Shown: positions 53,381 to 55,502 of the stretch, piece after piece
Numbering within the stretch: the stretch's first letter is position 1
How the letters are laid out: each line of letters begins with the position of its first letter
NCBI GenBank assembly: GCA_002343425.1
Contig: DDSO01000143.1
Location: 5,573 to 61,074 of the forward strand
Length of the DNA: 55,502 nt
Reading direction: 5' to 3'
DNA from: Brevundimonas sp. UBA2388
Lineage (GTDB): Bacteria; Pseudomonadota; Alphaproteobacteria; Caulobacterales; Caulobacteraceae
The notes under the pieces: model-generated
The model's database searches: none
What the model saw: only the letters and a program-made list of their open reading frames with translations
What the model was told of the DNA's origin: nothing
Translations under genes and position numbers: made by a program

Positions 53381-54516
53381 TGGACGGCTGGAAAACCGTC
53401 CCGCTCGGGAAGCTCTGCACGATTTCGAGCGGGGACTCCGACACCCAAGATGCCGTTCTAGACGGCCCATACGCGTTCTTTGACCGCTCTAAAACAATCA
53501 AAAGAAGCACTCGGTATCTACATGATTGCGAGGCCTTGATAATCCCCGGAGAGGGTAAGGAATTTCTTCCCAAGCACTTCAGCGGTAAGTTTGATTTACA
53601 CCAACGCGCTTATGCACTTTACGGTTTTGCTCCAGACCTGGACATTCGATTCCTCTACCATTTTCTTCATCATCGATCAGATTACTTTCCTAGCGTTGCT
53701 GTAGGGGCTACTGTAAAGTCCCTGCGCCGCCGCCATTTTGCCGACCTACCGGTCCCGGTCCCCTCTCTCGCAGAGCAGAGGCGGATAGTCGATGTCCTCG
53801 ACGAGGCGCTTGAGGGCATCGCCGTCGCAAAAGCTCATGCCGAAGAGAATTTCCTGAACGCCCGCGCCTTGTTTGAGAGTCGCCTGCAATCCGTTTTCAC
53901 GCACCGCGACGGGCAATGGGAGGTGCGACCGCTCGGCGATTTCGCGAGCTTTAAGAACGGACTGAATTTCGACAAGAATAGCATTGGTCAGACGCTACCG
54001 TTCGTAGGCGTCGCGGATTTTCAGGACAACGACTTCGCCCCCATTGAACAACTCGGGAGCGCGACCATCGACGGTGTCCTGGCGGATGGGTACCTTCTGA
54101 AACGCGATGACATCCTGATCGTGCGGTCAAACGGCAGCAAACACCTAGTGGGGCGATCCATGCTCATTGGCGATTTGCGCGAGGCAACTTCTTACTCTGG
54201 GTTTGTAATCCGGGTGCGCTTCGATGCCTCTCAGGTGTTTCCGCTGTTCCTTCTCCGTTTCCTAAAATGTCAAACGACTCGCCAGACGCTTACTAGCGGT
54301 GGAGGCGGCGCAAATATCACGAACATCAATCAGGGAAAGTTGACCTCGTTGAGGATTCCGCTTCCGCCTTACGGCGAGCAAATCACCATTTCAGGTGCGA
54401 TAGAGGAAATGAAAGAAGAGACACGAAACCTTGAGAAAAGTTACCGCCTCAAGCTTACTTCCCTGGATGAACTGAGGAAATCTCTTCTGAACCATGCTTT
54501 TAGCGGTAAACTCTAA
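53377..54516 (+). CDS. hsdS: Type I restriction-modification specificity subunit HsdS
   Basis: 379 residues with two target-recognition domains. TRD1 spans about residues 1-140 and TRD2 about 185-325, each ending in a conserved helical region (LPVPVPSLAEQRRIVDVLDEA and LRIPLPPYGEQITISGAIEEM). LRKSLLNHAFSGKL at the C-terminus is typical. TRD1 DNA (about 53,430-53,700) is more AT-rich than its surroundings, as expected from TRD exchange. The recognition sequence cannot be read from the sequence. Confidence 0.93.
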   Translation: MMDGWKTVPLGKLCTISSGDSDTQDAVLDGPYAFFDRSKTIKRSTRYLHDCEALIIPGEGKEFLPKHFSGKFDLHQRAYALYGFAPDLDIRFLYHFLHHRSDYFPSVAVGATVKSLRRRHFADLPVPVPSLAEQRRIVDVLDEALEGIAVAKAHAEENFLNARALFESRLQSVFTHRDGQWEVRPLGDFASFKNGLNFDKNSIGQTLPFVGVADFQDNDFAPIEQLGSATIDGVLADGYLLKRDDILIVRSNGSKHLVGRSMLIGDLREATSYSGFVIRVRFDASQVFPLFLLRFLKCQTTRQTLTSGGGGANITNINQGKLTSLRIPLPPYGEQITISGAIEEMKEETRNLEKSYRLKLTSLDELRKSLLNHAFSGKL

Positions 54517-54521
54517 CCATC

Positions 54522-55502
54522 ATGAACGAAGCAGAGACCAGAGCCGAGCATATCGACCCTGCCCTCAAGGCGGCTGGTTGGGGCGTAGTCGACGGCAGCC
54601 GCGTGCTTCGCGAGTACCACATCACGCAAGGTCGGCTTGAAGGCGGCGGACGACGCGCAAAGGCGCAGATCGCCGACTACGTCCTGGTTCACAAGAACAC
54701 CAAGCTCGCCGTCATCGAAGCCAAGGCCTTGAACCAACATCTGACTGAGGGGGTCGGTCAGGCCAAGAGCTATGCCGCCAAACTGGAACTCCGCTTCGGC
54801 TACTCGACCAATGGGCGCGGCATCTACGCCGTGGACATGCAGGAGGGGACCGAGGTCGAGGTCATCAGCTATCCGAGCCCCGATGAGCTCTGGGACAAGA
54901 CCTTCGCCACCCAGAATGCTTGGCGCGAAAGGTTCGCCGCCGTGCCGTCGAACGACAAGGGCGGCACGATTGGGCAACGATACTATCAGGACATTGCGGT
55001 CGAGCGCGTGCTGGAGGCTGTGGCGAACGGCCAGCCCCGCATCCTGCTGACACTGGCGACAGGGACCGGCAAGACCACCATCGCATTCCAGATCGCATGG
55101 AAGTTGTTTAAGGGCCGCTGGAACCTCAGTGGCGAGCCATCGCGTCAGCCGCGCATCCTGTTCCTGGCCGACCGCAACATCCTCGCCGATCAGGCCTACA
55201 ACTCCTTCTCGGCCTTCCCGGAAGACGCACTGGTCCGTATCGACCCGTCCGACATTCGCAAGAAGGGTAAGGTGCCGAAGAACGGCAGCGTCTTCTTCAC
55301 GATCTTCCAGACCTTCATGAGCGGACCGCCGAAGGACGGCGAGCCATCGCCTTATTTCGGCGACTACCCGTCCGACTTCTTCGACTTCATCGTCATCGAC
55401 GAGTGTCACCGAGGCGGCGCGAACGACGAGAGCAACTGGCGCGACATTCTGGAGCATTTCTCGCCAGCCGTTCAGCTCGGCCTGACCGCCACGCCCAAGC
55501 GC
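54522..55502 (+). CDS. hsdR: Type I restriction-modification endonuclease/helicase HsdR (5' part)
   Basis: The frame from ATG 54522, 5 bp after hsdS, is open for 327 codons to the window end. The N-terminal PD-(D/E)XK nuclease is visible in DYVLVHKNTKLAVIEAKALN (D...EAK). The helicase has Walker A LATGTGKTT and motif II IVIDECHRGG, followed by LGLTATPKR. It translocates DNA and cuts unmethylated DNA at distant sites. The C-terminal part lies outside the window. Confidence 0.95.
   Translation, partial: MNEAETRAEHIDPALKAAGWGVVDGSRVLREYHITQGRLEGGGRRAKAQIADYVLVHKNTKLAVIEAKALNQHLTEGVGQAKSYAAKLELRFGYSTNGRGIYAVDMQEGTEVEVISYPSPDELWDKTFATQNAWRERFAAVPSNDKGGTIGQRYYQDIAVERVLEAVANGQPRILLTLATGTGKTTIAFQIAWKLFKGRWNLSGEPSRQPRILFLADRNILADQAYNSFSAFPEDALVRIDPSDIRKKGKVPKNGSVFFTIFQTFMSGPPKDGEPSPYFGDYPSDFFDFIVIDECHRGGANDESNWRDILEHFSPAVQLGLTATPKR

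Overview
The window is high-GC DNA from an alphaproteobacterium. The best fit is Caulobacterales, probably Brevundimonas-like. This rests on gene content (PutA without a DNA-binding domain beside an Lrp-type regulator, a short class I NrdA, a MASE1 hybrid kinase, a VanZ protein), strong GAG/CTG/GGC codon preference and GANTC sites near the nrd genes. The placement is inferred from the sequence alone.

Positions 1 to about 38,300 are chromosomal backbone. From the left: a truncated putA with divergent putR; a GT4 glycosyltransferase convergent with the phosphate-binding lipoprotein pstS, which has a PHO-box-like promoter; the branched-chain 2-oxoacid dehydrogenase operon (E1alpha, E1beta, E2, E3) with divergent bkdR. 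E1beta carries a +1 frameshift, and the E2 linker contains an in-frame palindromic repeat. Next come a secreted beta-propeller-like protein, a pirin, an LLM flavoprotein, an epoxide-hydrolase-like enzyme, and the conserved rpmH-rnpA-yidC-engB cluster with a clear rpmH promoter. A TVP38 protein, a sensor kinase, a cytochrome b / molybdopterin oxidoreductase / carboxylesterase unit, nrdB, a GST, a MASE1 hybrid kinase, VanZ, and a GDT1/UPF0016 manganese exporter behind a yybP-ykoY manganese riboswitch follow. A PAP2 phosphatase, nrdA, an LpxR-like outer-membrane protein and gamma-glutamyltransferase complete the backbone. Two families of intergenic palindromes sit at gene ends.

At tRNA-Arg(ACG) (38,229-38,305) the content changes. 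A tyrosine integrase starts 86 bp downstream and opens a genomic island that runs off the right edge. It carries an XRE regulator coupled to a RuvC-fold protein, a P-loop ATPase, and a large serine recombinase with a small coupled ORF. These are followed by a defence cassette: on the minus strand, an OLD-family ATPase/TOPRIM nuclease, a UvrD-like helicase and a 1,121-residue membrane KAP P-loop NTPase. On the plus strand lies a type I restriction-modification operon, hsdM-hsdS-hsdR, with hsdR truncated.

The strongest candidate for an undescribed system is the OLD-UvrD-KAP trio. The first two genes form a Gabija-like class 2 OLD pair with overlapping stop and start codons. The KAP gene follows 81 bp later behind an inverted repeat and a possible internal promoter. 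The trio and the type I system are divergent across a gap that holds a decayed serine-recombinase tail.
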